From Bacillus subtilis subsp. subtilis (GTDB taxonomy: Bacteria > Pseudomonadota > Gammaproteobacteria > Xanthomonadales > Xanthomonadaceae), in contig JAHREJ010000014.1 of NCBI GenBank assembly GCA_021733645.1, positions 1 through 64,000 of the forward strand: a stretch of 64,000 bases of DNA. The letters run 5' to 3'. Made by a program: the position numbers and the translations under genes. A model generated the notes under the pieces. That model was not told where the DNA came from. It was given only the letters and a program-made list of their open reading frames with translations, and ran no database searches. Positions 1-8,781 of this stretch are shown in pieces (within the stretch, counting starts at the first letter, position 1; each line of letters begins with the position of its first letter).

Positions 1-1
1 A

Positions 2-64
2 TACTCCGTCACAGAAGCCATGCAACTGAGTGGGCCTGACAGCAGCATCATGATCTGGAACTGA
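2..64 (+). CDS. possible 3' end of a truncated CDS
   Basis: From base 2 one frame reads about 20 codons to a TGA at 62-64, ending in SSIMIWN. The start lies outside the window. The piece is too short to identify. It is listed because it abuts a tRNA-3'-end-like sequence, so it could be the last gene of an integrated element. It may equally be chance. Confidence 0.2.
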   Translation, partial: YSVTEAMQLSGPDSSIMIWN

Positions 65-139
65 CACGCTTGCCCGTCATGGTGCGAAGCGCAGGCTATC
101 CCGCCTCTTCCATTGCTTCCCTACTGGGTGGGCGTGAGT

Positions 140-178
140 AGGTCGTGAGTTGTAGGTCCAATTCCTGCTTCCCGCACC
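140..178 (+). other. tRNA 3'-end-like remnant, possible attachment site
   Basis: The sequence ends in TTCCCGCACCA, an acceptor-strand-plus-CCA pattern. It is preceded by a T-arm-like element: GTAGG, the loop TCCAATT, then CCTGC, a 5-bp stem with one G-T pair. No matching 5' acceptor strand (GCGGGAA) or anticodon arm lies upstream, so this is not a complete tRNA. Such 3' fragments are typical of the far end of an element integrated into a tRNA gene. The parent could be a Gly- or Leu-type tRNA. This is a by-eye inference. Confidence 0.35.
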
Positions 179-223
179 AGATACAATAACGTCCCGGCCT
201 TGGCCGCAATGCTGCTCACATAG

Positions 224-264
224 AAAAGACGGCGCTTCCCCTGGAAGGGAAACCGCCGTCTTTT
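224..264 (-). terminator. intrinsic terminator of gshA
   Basis: AAAAGACGGC and GCCGTCTTTT form a strong stem with an inner CTTCCC/GGGAAG extension. The hairpin starts about 40 bases past the gshA stop and gives a T run on the minus strand. Confidence 0.8.
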
Positions 265-305
265 CAGGGCTCTTCTCGCATCCGCGCGGCAAGCGCGAAG
301 CGTAC

Positions 306-1670
306 TCAGTACGCAAATTCCGTGAACACCGGATCGATGTTGCCGCCCCACGCACCGTGGAACAGCGCCAGCTTGCGATCGGCCGGGGTCAGCCCAGAAT
401 CGACAATCTCCTGCAGCACTTCCAGGAACTTGCTTTCATCCTGACCATCGGCATTGCGTGCGGCGCGGCGCTTCAGGCCGGCCACGGCGATCTTCAACGC
501 CTCGCGTGACAGGTCCAGTACGGTGCCGTTGCGGAACGGCAGCTTCAAGCCGTGGCGCGGCACGCCATCGCGCAGCACATTGCGTTCGACCAGGCTGAAA
601 TCACGTACCAGATCCCAGGCCGCATCGAGCGCGGCATCGTCGTACAACAGCCCCACCCAGAACGCCGGCAGCGCACACAGGCGGCTCCACGGGCCGGCGT
701 CGGCCCCGCGCATTTCCAGATACTTCTTCAACCGCACTTCGGGGAAGGCGGTGGTCATGTGATCGGACCAGTCGCGCAGCGTGGGCAGCTCACCCGGCAG
801 CACCGGCAGCTTGCCGACCATGAAATCGCGGAAGCTCTGGCCGCTGGCATCGTGGTACTTGCCATCGCGGTAGGAGAAGTACATCGGCACGTCGAGCAGA
901 TAGTCCACGTAACGCTCGTACCCAAAGCCATCCTCGAACACGAAGTCGAGCATGCCCGTACGGTCGTTGTCGGTGTCGGTCCAGATGTGCGACCGGTAGC
1001 TCTGGTAACCGTTGGGTGTGCCTTCGGTGAACGGCGAATCGGCAAACAGCGCGGTGGCGATCGGCTGCAGTGCCAGCGACACGCGGAACTTCTTCACCAT
1101 GTCCGCTTCGGTGGCGTAGTCCAGGTTGACCTGCACCGTGCAGGTGCGGGTCATCATGTCCAGGCCCAGCGTGCCCACCTTGGGCATGTAGTCACGCATG
1201 ATCTTGTAGCGGCCCTTGGGCATCCACGGCATTTCATCGCGGGCCCACTTGGGCTGGAAGCCCATGCCCAGGAAGCCCAGCTGCAGTTCGCCGGCCACCT
1301 GCGCCACTTCATTGAGATGGGTGCCGGTTTCCACGCAGGTCTGGTGGATGGTCTCCAGCGCCGCGCCGGACAACTCCAGCTGGCCGGCCGGTTCCAGCGT
1401 CACCGAGGCGTTGTCACGCAGCAGCGCGATGGTGCGGCCGTCTTCCTGGACCGGCGCCCAGCCAAAGCGGGTCAGACCGTTGAGCAGGGCTTCAATGCCG
1501 CGCTCGCCGTCGAAAGTGGGCGGGCGCAGGTCGTCCAGGCGGAAACCGAACTTCTCGTGTTCGGTGCCGATGCGCCACTGCGCCGTGGGCTTTTCGCCGG
1601 AGGCCAACGTGGCGACCAGTTCGTTTCGGTCGGTGATCGGCGTCTCGGCGACGTGGCTGGGGCTCGACAA
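306..1670 (-). CDS. gshA: glutamate-cysteine ligase, GCS2/plant type
   Basis: This cytoplasmic enzyme joins L-glutamate and L-cysteine with ATP, the first step of glutathione synthesis. The protein matches the long GCS2 class found in Xanthomonadaceae and plants: GTEHEKFGF near residues 35-43, the [10 protein letters not shown] block and the [13 protein letters not shown] block. I place the start at the TTG at 1670 (454 residues, [11 protein letters not shown]...), the usual family length. The ATG at 1739 would add 23 unconserved residues rich in Pro and Ala. No strong ribosome-binding site decides the choice. The gene stands alone with its own terminator at 224-264. Identity is secure; the start is less so. 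Confidence 0.93.
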   Translation of the reverse strand: MSSPSHVAETPITDRNELVATLASGEKPTAQWRIGTEHEKFGFRLDDLRPPTFDGERGIEALLNGLTRFGWAPVQEDGRTIALLRDNASVTLEPAGQLELSGAALETIHQTCVETGTHLNEVAQVAGELQLGFLGMGFQPKWARDEMPWMPKGRYKIMRDYMPKVGTLGLDMMTRTCTVQVNLDYATEADMVKKFRVSLALQPIATALFADSPFTEGTPNGYQSYRSHIWTDTDNDRTGMLDFVFEDGFGYERYVDYLLDVPMYFSYRDGKYHDASGQSFRDFMVGKLPVLPGELPTLRDWSDHMTTAFPEVRLKKYLEMRGADAGPWSRLCALPAFWVGLLYDDAALDAAWDLVRDFSLVERNVLRDGVPRHGLKLPFRNGTVLDLSREALKIAVAGLKRRAARNADGQDESKFLEVLQEIVDSGLTPADRKLALFHGAWGGNIDPVFTEFAY

Positions 1671-1871
1671 GGGGAGGCTCGCAGGATTCTGGTCAGGGCG
1701 GGGATGTGGGGTTGCAGCCCCCGCATCGCAAGGGCGCACTATATCGTGGCGTCCCCCACCGTCGTGTCACCGTGACGGTTTTCAGCATCCTATTGGATAC
1801 CACTTGACCCCGCGCGGGCGGCGCTGCGACTCATTCCGCCCCCGGGCCGACGCGCGCCCTAAACTGTACGC

Positions 1872-2573
1872 ATGAGTCGATCCCGCCAACCGGAAGTCCA
1901 CCGCTCCGACCGTGTTGGCTGGTTGCGTGCGGCCGTGCTGGGCGCCAATGACGGCATTGTGTCGGTGGCCGGCCTGGTGGTCGGCATTGCGGCCAGTGGG
2001 GCCACGGCCGGCACCGTGCTGGCCACCGGCATTGCCGGCACCGTGGCCGGCGCGATGTCGATGGCGGCCGGCGAGTACGTGTCGGTGCAGTCGCAGGCCG
2101 ATACCGAGCTGGCCGACCTGGCGGTGGAAACCCGCGAGCTGCACGAAGACCCCCACAGCGAGCTGCAGGAGCTGGCGGCGATCTACCGCCATCGCGGCCT
2201 GGACCCGGCGCTGGCCGAGCAGGTGGCGGTGCAGTTGACCGCGCACGATGCACTGGCCGCGCATGCCCGTGACGAGCTGGGCATCACCGAGGAAAAGCGT
2301 GCACGCCCGCTGCAGGCGGCAATGGCGTCGGCCGGTGCCTTCGTGTGCGGTGCCGCGCTGCCGGTGCTTACCGCCCTGCTGGCGCCGCACGCGCACGTGG
2401 CGCGGTTCACCACCGCCGTTACCCTGGCCGGGCTGGGCCTGACCGGGGCGATGGCCGCCCGTGCCGGTGGCGCGCCGCCGCTGCGCGGTGCCGTGCGGGT
2501 GGTGTTCTGGGGCGCCTTGGCAATGGGCGCGGCCGCACTGATCGGCCAGTTGTTCGATACTGCCTCCCCATGA
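1872..2573 (+). CDS. VIT1/CCC1 family membrane transporter
   Basis: This 233-residue protein belongs to the VIT1/CCC1 group, whose characterised members move Fe2+ or Mn2+. After a short cytosolic N-terminus there are two membrane segments (about 16-37 and 40-62) with the family signature LGANDGIVSVAGLVVG and the MAAGEYVSV turn. An acidic cytosolic segment (about 75-140) follows, then three further membrane segments to the C-terminus. That is the expected five-helix plan. The stop overlaps the start of the next gene (ATGA), so the two are probably cotranslated. The metal specificity is inferred from the family only. Confidence 0.85.
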   Translation: MSRSRQPEVHRSDRVGWLRAAVLGANDGIVSVAGLVVGIAASGATAGTVLATGIAGTVAGAMSMAAGEYVSVQSQADTELADLAVETRELHEDPHSELQELAAIYRHRGLDPALAEQVAVQLTAHDALAAHARDELGITEEKRARPLQAAMASAGAFVCGAALPVLTALLAPHAHVARFTTAVTLAGLGLTGAMAARAGGAPPLRGAVRVVFWGALAMGAAALIGQLFDTASP

Positions 2574-3400
2574 ACGCCCCCCTCGATACCACACCGCTGC
2601 TGGACGAAATGGCCAGCCTGGCCACCTGCGCGCGGGCCGACGGCTACGCCTGCATCACCGCGCGCAGCGAGCATGGCGCTTCGTCGGTGGAGATCCCGCA
2701 ACCGCAGTTCGCCATCCTGCTGCAGGGGCGCAAGCAGGTGGCCTGCGCGCAGCAGACGCTGACGTTCGTGCCCGGCGACCTGCTCCTGATCACCCGCCGC
2801 TGCCGCATCGATGTGGTCAACCGTCCCGACCCACGCAGCGGCCTTTATCTCAGCGCGATCGTGCCGCTGTGCACCGAGGCACTGGCCGCCGCGCGCACGT
2901 TGTGGAACGAACCGCTGCCCGACGCCGGCGATGCGCTGGCACGGCTGCCCTTGGCCGACCACGCCGACACGCTGCGCCAGTGGCGCAAGGCGCTGGAACA
3001 GGGCCAATACAGCGAAGCCCGGCTGGCACTGGCCTCACTGGTGCTGGCGTTCTGCCGGCGCGGTCATGGCAGCCTGCTGGTGCCACCCGAACCCAGCCTG
3101 GGCGAGCGCATCCGTGACCTCATCGCGGCCCAGCCGGAGCGCGATTGGCAGTCGCGCGACTTTGAAGCGCAGCTCGGCGTGAGCGGCGCAACCCTGCGGC
3201 GGCGGTTGGCCAGCGAACAGGCCAGCGTGCGCGAGCTGATCGTCGATGCACGCCTGGCGCATGCGATGAACCTGCTGTACACCACGCGCCTGCCGCTGAA
3301 GACCGTGGCCGCACGCGTGGGCTACCGCTCGCTGGGCAGTTTCAGCAAGCGCTTCGCCGCCCGCTACGGGCTGGAACCGGCGGCGATCGGCAACAGTTGA
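2570..3400 (+). CDS. AraC family transcriptional regulator
   Basis: The protein has 276 residues. The N-terminal half is the cupin-like AraC-type ligand domain (QFAILLQGRKQVACAQQTLTF, then a PGDLLLI turn). The last 95 residues are the double helix-turn-helix domain, with SRDFEAQLGVSGATLRRRL as the first and LPLKTVAARVGYRSLGSFSKRFAARYG (read as two halves) as the second. The ATG at 2570 overlaps the stop of the VIT transporter by four bases. A longer upstream reading runs through that gene and is rejected. Its targets are unknown; the coupling suggests it responds to, or controls, the neighbouring transporter or the secreted hydrolase downstream. Confidence 0.85.
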   Translation: MNAPLDTTPLLDEMASLATCARADGYACITARSEHGASSVEIPQPQFAILLQGRKQVACAQQTLTFVPGDLLLITRRCRIDVVNRPDPRSGLYLSAIVPLCTEALAAARTLWNEPLPDAGDALARLPLADHADTLRQWRKALEQGQYSEARLALASLVLAFCRRGHGSLLVPPEPSLGERIRDLIAAQPERDWQSRDFEAQLGVSGATLRRRLASEQASVRELIVDARLAHAMNLLYTTRLPLKTVAARVGYRSLGSFSKRFAARYGLEPAAIGNS

Positions 3401-3502
3401 GCCGGCACGCGAGCGGACCGCGCGGCATTCTGAGCGGAACGCAACGCGCCGCGCGCGCAGCATGGAGACACCGCGGCGCTGCCGCCCTGTACGGAACCTT
3501 CC

Positions 3503-4477
3503 ATGTCCCTGCCCCGCATCTGTTCACTCGCTGTCGCCGTGTTGCTGGCCACCGCCAGCCCGGCCCACGCCACCACCCCGTACCGCCCGCATGCGCAGGT
3601 GCCTGGCGTCTATCACCAGCAGATCGGCACGCTGCAGGTCACCGCGCTGTTTGATGGCACCGTGGCGCTGGGCCGGCAGGAACTGGTGGGGATCGATGCG
3701 GGCGCGGTGACGCGGCTGCTCGACCACCGTTATGTGCCCGAGGATGGCAAGGGCCTGCAGACCGCGGTCAATGCCTACCTGGTGCAGCGTGGCGATCACC
3801 TCACCCTGGTCGATACCGGCACCGCCGCGTGCTTCGGACCCGGTCTGGGCCAGGTGCTGGGCAATCTGCGCGCGGCCGGGTACGACCCGGCGCAGGTGGA
3901 TGAGGTGCTGCTCACCCATGCCCACCCGGACCACCTGTGCGGCCTGCTGGATGCGCAGGACACGCCGGCCTACCCCAACGCCACGGTGTGGTTGTCCGCA
4001 GCCGATGCGGCCTACTGGCTGGACCCGGCCAGCGAAGCCTCCGCACCGCAGGGGGTGCGCTTTGCCTTCGCGCTGGCCCGCAAGGCGGTGGCGCCGTACG
4101 AGGCAGCCGGCAAGCTGCGCCGTTTCAGCCCCGGCCAGGCACTGCCGGCCGGCGTGACCGCGCTGGACAGCCACGGGCATACCCCGGGCCATGTGTCATG
4201 GCGGCTGGACGCCGGCAACGGCCAGGCACTGCTGGTGTGGGGCGACATCGTGCACTTCCACGCGGTGCAGTTCGCCCGCCCGGACGCCGCCTTTGAAGCC
4301 GACAGTGATCGCACGGCAGCCATCGCCAGCCGCCGCGCAATGATGGCCCAGGCCGCCGACCAGGGCTGGTGGGTGGCCGGTGCGCACCTGCCATTCCCCG
4401 GATTGGGGCATGTGCGGCGCGAGGGCAAGGCATTTGCCTGGGTGCCGGGCGAATACGCCCCGTTGCCGGCAGAGTAG
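3503..4477 (+). CDS. secreted metallo-beta-lactamase-fold hydrolase
   Basis: A 324-residue protein with a cleavable signal peptide (residues 1-23, ending AHA) that acts outside the cytoplasm. The zinc-binding HAHPDH motif is at 139-144, preceded by LVDTG at about 102-106. A later SHGHTPGH and WGDIVHFH complete the metal site. The fold is shared by quorum-quenching lactonases, class B3-like lactamases and other hydrolases, and the substrate cannot be read from sequence. Its TAG stop (4475-4477) lies inside the GTAG tag of a palindrome beginning at 4474. Confidence 0.85.
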   Translation: MSLPRICSLAVAVLLATASPAHATTPYRPHAQVPGVYHQQIGTLQVTALFDGTVALGRQELVGIDAGAVTRLLDHRYVPEDGKGLQTAVNAYLVQRGDHLTLVDTGTAACFGPGLGQVLGNLRAAGYDPAQVDEVLLTHAHPDHLCGLLDAQDTPAYPNATVWLSAADAAYWLDPASEASAPQGVRFAFALARKAVAPYEAAGKLRRFSPGQALPAGVTALDSHGHTPGHVSWRLDAGNGQALLVWGDIVHFHAVQFARPDAAFEADSDRTAAIASRRAMMAQAADQGWWVAGAHLPFPGLGHVRREGKAFAWVPGEYAPLPAE

Positions 4478-4503
4478 CCGGGAGTGCCGGCCGCTGGCCG
4501 GCG
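4474..4503. repeat. GTAG-tagged REP palindrome
   Basis: GTAG is followed by GCCGGCCGCTGGCCGGC, an imperfect palindrome typical of Stenotrophomonas/Xanthomonas REP elements. The TAG of the tag doubles as the stop codon of the upstream gene. Confidence 0.6.
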
Positions 4504-4555
4504 CGTCTTCCCACTGGATCGCACAGGCGCGGCCGGTTGCCGGCCGCCGCCTGTC

Positions 4556-5179
<624 letters not shown>

Positions 5180-5333
5180 GGGCATAGGATCGCATGTCCG
5201 GGCCGGATTCGCGCTGTCGCGGCCGGTTTTGCTGCACCCTGCGTTGACCGTGGCGTGAAAGCGCATGGATAATCGGGCGGTCCCCAGCGGGTGCACCCTG
5301 CACCTGCCAGGCCGGTCCACACGGAGCTTCCGC

Positions 5334-6119
5334 ATGCGCCACGCTCGCGTTCTTGCCGTTTCCGCTGTCGCTGTATCGCTGTTGGCCGCCGTTGCGGTCG
5401 CCCAGACCTCGATCACCCCGTTGCCCGACAACGGACCGATCAAGACCGCCTCGCTGGAGGTCGATTTCAGCAAGACCACCTGGGGCGATGCCAAGGCGGG
5501 CCAGACCAAGGCAGCCGCCTGCGCGGCGTGCCACTCCGCCGATGGCAATGCCACGGTGGAGATGTACCCCAGCATCGCCGGGCAGAGCGAACGCTATACC
5601 GCCCAGCAGATGGCGTTGATCGCCAACGGCCAGCGCACCTCCGGGGCCTCGGCGGCGATGGTGCCGTTCGTGCAGGACCTCACCCCGCAGGACATGCGCG
5701 ACATCGGCGCGTATTTCGCCACGCAGAAAGCCAGCGCGGGGCTTGCCGACGACGGCCTGGTCAGCGAAGGCCCCTATGCCGGCAAGAAGTTCTACGAGAT
5801 CGGGCAGCAGCTCTATCGCGGTGGCGATGCCACGCGCGGCATCCCGGCGTGCATGGCCTGCCACGGCCCCACCGGCGCGGGCAATCCCGGCCCGGCCTAT
5901 CCGCACATCGGCGGCCAGCACGCGACCTATGTGGCGCGCCGGCTGCAGGAGTACCAGGCCGGCACCACCCAGGAAACCGACAAGGCGCACTTCCAGATCA
6001 TGGCCACCATTGCCAAGCAGCTGACCGAGCAGGAAATCCAGGCACTGGGCAGTTACCTGCAGGGCCTGCACAACCGCGCCGATGATGTGGCGGCCGCCAC
6101 GCCGGCCAAGGCGCCTTAG
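5334..6119 (+). CDS. periplasmic diheme cytochrome c4
   Basis: A 261-residue electron-transfer protein with a signal peptide (residues 1-23, ending AVA). Two c-type heme sites are visible: CAACH at 63-67 and CMACH at 173-177, one per tandem domain, with axial methionines expected in MYPSIAGQ-like and later stretches. The two-domain layout and length fit cytochrome c4, which passes electrons from the bc1 complex to terminal oxidases. It is followed by a terminator and then two DsbA-like genes, so periplasmic redox proteins are grouped here. The ATG at 5334 begins directly at the signal peptide; an upstream ATG at 5265 is in frame but adds no conserved sequence. Confidence 0.92.
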   Translation: MRHARVLAVSAVAVSLLAAVAVAQTSITPLPDNGPIKTASLEVDFSKTTWGDAKAGQTKAAACAACHSADGNATVEMYPSIAGQSERYTAQQMALIANGQRTSGASAAMVPFVQDLTPQDMRDIGAYFATQKASAGLADDGLVSEGPYAGKKFYEIGQQLYRGGDATRGIPACMACHGPTGAGNPGPAYPHIGGQHATYVARRLQEYQAGTTQETDKAHFQIMATIAKQLTEQEIQALGSYLQGLHNRADDVAAATPAKAP

Positions 6120-6177
6120 CGACCGTTCGGCGGCCGGTTGGCCGCCCCGCCCCTGCGGCGGGTTATGTTCACTGCCA

Positions 6178-6205
6178 CGCCGGCACTGGGCCGGCGTTGT
6201 TTTTT
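6178..6205 (+). terminator. intrinsic terminator after cytochrome c4
   Basis: CGCCGGC and GCCGGCG pair around ACTGG, followed by TTGTTTTTT. The hairpin sits just before the first dsbA-like gene, whose start is at 6225. Confidence 0.65.
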
Positions 6206-6224
6206 CCGATGGAGATGGATGTAG

Positions 6225-6869
6225 ATGACGTTGATGCCCCGCCTGATGCTGTTGCTGCTGGCCTTGAGCCCCCTTTCCGCCCTGGCTGCCGCGCCGGTCA
6301 CGCTGGCCGAAGGCACCGATTACGAGGTGATCGAACAGGCCGCGCCGTATGCGCCGCTGGCCGGCAAGGTCGAAGTGGTGGAGATGTTCGGCTACACCTG
6401 CCCGCATTGCGCGCGCTTTGAGCCGCAGCTGGAAGCCTGGGCGGCCAAGCTGCCCAAGGATGTACGTTTCACCCCGGTACCGGCCGCGTTTGGCGGGGTG
6501 TGGGATTCATTCGCGCGTGCCTATTTCACCGCCGACCAGCTGGGCGTGGCCAAGCGCAGCCACCGGGCGATGTTCGACGCGCTGCATGTCAAGAACAGCC
6601 TGCCGATGCAGAACGTGTCGCCCGATGAACTGGCCGGTTTCTACAAGGATTACGGCATTGCCCCGGATCGCTTCCTGGCCACCCTCAAAGGCGATGGCGT
6701 GGAGCAGAAGGTCAAGGCCGCGCGGGCCTTTGCCCAGCGCACCCAGGTGCCGGGCACCCCGGCGCTGGTGATCAACGGCCGCTACCTGGTCAAGGGCGAT
6801 TCGTTCGACGCGTTGCTGCGCAACGCCGATGCCCTCATTGCCAAGGCACGCAGCGAACGCGCGCGCTGA
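6225..6869 (+). CDS. dsbA: periplasmic thiol:disulfide interchange protein DsbA-like
   Basis: A 214-residue oxidoreductase with a signal peptide (1-22, ending ALA). The thioredoxin-like fold carries the active site CPHC at 59-62, the classical DsbA dipeptide. A cis-proline loop follows, VPGTPALVI. It should introduce disulfides into exported proteins and be reoxidised by DsbB, which is not in this window. It is the first of two tandem paralogues. The second has CPAC and a lipoprotein signal, so the pair are probably not redundant. Confidence 0.9.
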   Translation: MTLMPRLMLLLLALSPLSALAAAPVTLAEGTDYEVIEQAAPYAPLAGKVEVVEMFGYTCPHCARFEPQLEAWAAKLPKDVRFTPVPAAFGGVWDSFARAYFTADQLGVAKRSHRAMFDALHVKNSLPMQNVSPDELAGFYKDYGIAPDRFLATLKGDGVEQKVKAARAFAQRTQVPGTPALVINGRYLVKGDSFDALLRNADALIAKARSERAR

Positions 6870-6993
6870 GTGCAGGCTCGCTGAACCGTCACATACCGTC
6901 CACGCCGGACGCGCGTTGGCGCATGCCATCATTCCCCTCTGGCCGGCACTCCAGGTGCCGGCCCCACCATGTTCATCCGCTGGAGATGCCTAG

Positions 6994-7818
6994 ATGAAGA
7001 CCCGTTTCGCCATTTCGCTGCTGGCCCTGCTGCCGATCCTGGTGGCCTGCAAGGCCCAGGACGGCACGGCCAACACCACCGCCCCGACCGAACCGGCCAC
7101 CCCGAGCAGCACCCCGGCCGCCGAGCCTGCACCGGCCAGCGACGCCCCGGCCGCCAGCGGTGACACCGCAGCGGCCGAAACCGCCGCTGCCGCAGCCACC
7201 ACGCCTGCACCGGCCGCCGCGTCATCGCGCCCGACCGGTCCGGAACCGGTGGCCGGCACCGACTATGTGCTGATCGAAAACGGCCAGCCGTTCCAGCCGG
7301 CCGCCGGCAAGATCGAAGTGGCTGAAATCTTCGGCTATGTGTGCCCGGCCTGCGCCGCGTTCCAGCCGCTGATCGGGCCGTGGAAGGCGGGCCTGCCGAG
7401 CGATGTCAACTTCGTCTACGTGCCGGCCATGTTCGGCGGCACCTGGGACAACTACGCACGCGCCTTCTATGCCGCACAGAGCATGGGCCTGCAGGACAAG
7501 ACCCACGAAGCGATGTATTCGGCCATCCATGCCGAGCAGACCCTGAAGGGCGAGCGCGGCCGTGATTCGGTCGAAGACATCGCCGCCTTCTATGCCAAGC
7601 ACGGCGCCGACGCCAAGCAGTTCGCCAGCACCATGAGCAGCTTTGCGGTGAATGCCAAGACCAATGCAGCCAAGCAGTTTGCCCAGCGCAGCAACATCAC
7701 CGGCACCCCGTCGGTGATCGTCAATGGCAAGTACCTGGTCAAGGGCAAGAGCTTCCCCGACATGCTGCGCATCGCCGATCACCTGATCGCCCGCGAACGC
7801 GCCGCCAAGGGCAACTGA
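6994..7818 (+). CDS. DsbA-like lipoprotein, CPAC active site
   Basis: This 274-residue paralogue of the preceding gene starts with a lipoprotein signal: lipobox LVAC with the lipidated cysteine at residue 19. A linker of about 65 residues rich in Ala, Pro and Thr (20-85) follows. The DsbA fold has its active site CPAC at 117-120 and the cis-Pro loop ITGTPSVIV. The CPAC dipeptide should give a redox potential different from CPHC. The linker would let the catalytic domain reach away from the membrane. Tandem dsbA genes with one anchored copy are known in Xanthomonas and Xylella. The partner proteins are unknown. Confidence 0.88.
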   Translation: MKTRFAISLLALLPILVACKAQDGTANTTAPTEPATPSSTPAAEPAPASDAPAASGDTAAAETAAAAATTPAPAAASSRPTGPEPVAGTDYVLIENGQPFQPAAGKIEVAEIFGYVCPACAAFQPLIGPWKAGLPSDVNFVYVPAMFGGTWDNYARAFYAAQSMGLQDKTHEAMYSAIHAEQTLKGERGRDSVEDIAAFYAKHGADAKQFASTMSSFAVNAKTNAAKQFAQRSNITGTPSVIVNGKYLVKGKSFPDMLRIADHLIARERAAKGN

Positions 7819-7841
7819 TCCCTACCGAGCCTGCAACCGTC

Positions 7842-8609
7842 GTGAATTCCCCCACCACGCGGACCCTGCGCCTGCTGACGGCCAACATCCAGGCCGGCAG
7901 CAGTACGCGCCGCTACAGCGACTATGTGACCCGCAGCTGGTCACATGCGCTGCCCGCGGGGCGCAAGCGCACCAGCCTGGACGCCATCGCCCAGCTGGCA
8001 CGCGGCCATGACATCGTCGGCCTGCAGGAGGCCGACCCCGGCAGCCTGCGCTCGGGCTTCACCAACCAGACCCATTACCTGGCCGAGCGTGCCGGTTTCA
8101 ATTACTGGAGCCACCAGCCCAACCGCCGCATGGGCGGGGTGGCCTCCAGCGCCAACGGCCTGTTGAGCAAACTGGAACCGGTGGAAGTACAGGACCATGC
8201 CCTGCCCGGCCGTATCGGCGGTCGCGGGGTGCTGCTGGCCAAGTTCGGCGAGGGCTCCCAGGGCCTGGCGGTGGCGGTGGCGCACTTGTCGTTGGGGACC
8301 AACTCGCGGATGTCGCAATTGGCCTTCATCGCCGACCTGCTCACCGACCACCCCAACGCGGTGCTGATGGGCGATTTCAACTGCCTGGCCGACCGCCCGG
8401 AAATGCAGGCGCTGTACCAGAAAACCACCCTGCAGCCACCGGGCTGCGCGGTGCCCACGTTCCCCAGCTGGCGCCCGGACCGGGCCATCGACCACATCCT
8501 GCTCAGCACCGGCCTGCAGCAACGCAGCGCCGAAGCGGTGCCGGCTGCGTTTTCCGATCACCTGGCGCTGGCCATGGAGATCGACGTGCCCAACCACGCC
8601 CTGCGCTGA
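7842..8609 (+). CDS. endonuclease/exonuclease/phosphatase family protein
   Basis: A 255-residue protein with no signal peptide. It has the EEP fold motifs: LLTANIQ near the N-terminus, GLQEAD (metal-binding Glu), the VAHLSLGT block, GDFNCLAD (Asp/Asn metal site) and a C-terminal DHIL...SDHLAL (catalytic His pair). The fold covers nucleases, sphingomyelinases and inositol phosphatases; here the substrate is not clear. The start is GTG at 7842, only 23 bases past the dsbA-like gene, so it may be cotranscribed with it. It has no other operon partner. Confidence 0.78.
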   Translation: MNSPTTRTLRLLTANIQAGSSTRRYSDYVTRSWSHALPAGRKRTSLDAIAQLARGHDIVGLQEADPGSLRSGFTNQTHYLAERAGFNYWSHQPNRRMGGVASSANGLLSKLEPVEVQDHALPGRIGGRGVLLAKFGEGSQGLAVAVAHLSLGTNSRMSQLAFIADLLTDHPNAVLMGDFNCLADRPEMQALYQKTTLQPPGCAVPTFPSWRPDRAIDHILLSTGLQQRSAEAVPAAFSDHLALAMEIDVPNHALR

Positions 8610-8616
8610 CCGCACT

Positions 8617-8633
8617 GCGGGGCTGTGCCCCGC
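8617..8633. terminator. hairpin after EEP gene
   Basis: GCGGGGC pairs with GCCCCGC around TGT, eight bases past the stop. It has no U run, so it may be a weak terminator or a REP remnant. Confidence 0.3.
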
Positions 8634-8781
8634 TGCATGACCGCAGCAGCCAGGCAGGGCCCGGCGCTACGCCCCGCCAGCCGGACGACGCGCATGGCGG
8701 TCGCGTAAACAGGCTGTCCACAGCCGCTGTGCGCTAATACTCCGGGTCTGCCGGCTTCGGCACCGAGAGCACCCCCACCCC

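Noticed and set aside
140..178. Complete tRNA gene
   Set aside because: Only the T-arm and acceptor 3' side are present; no D-arm, anticodon arm or 5' acceptor match.
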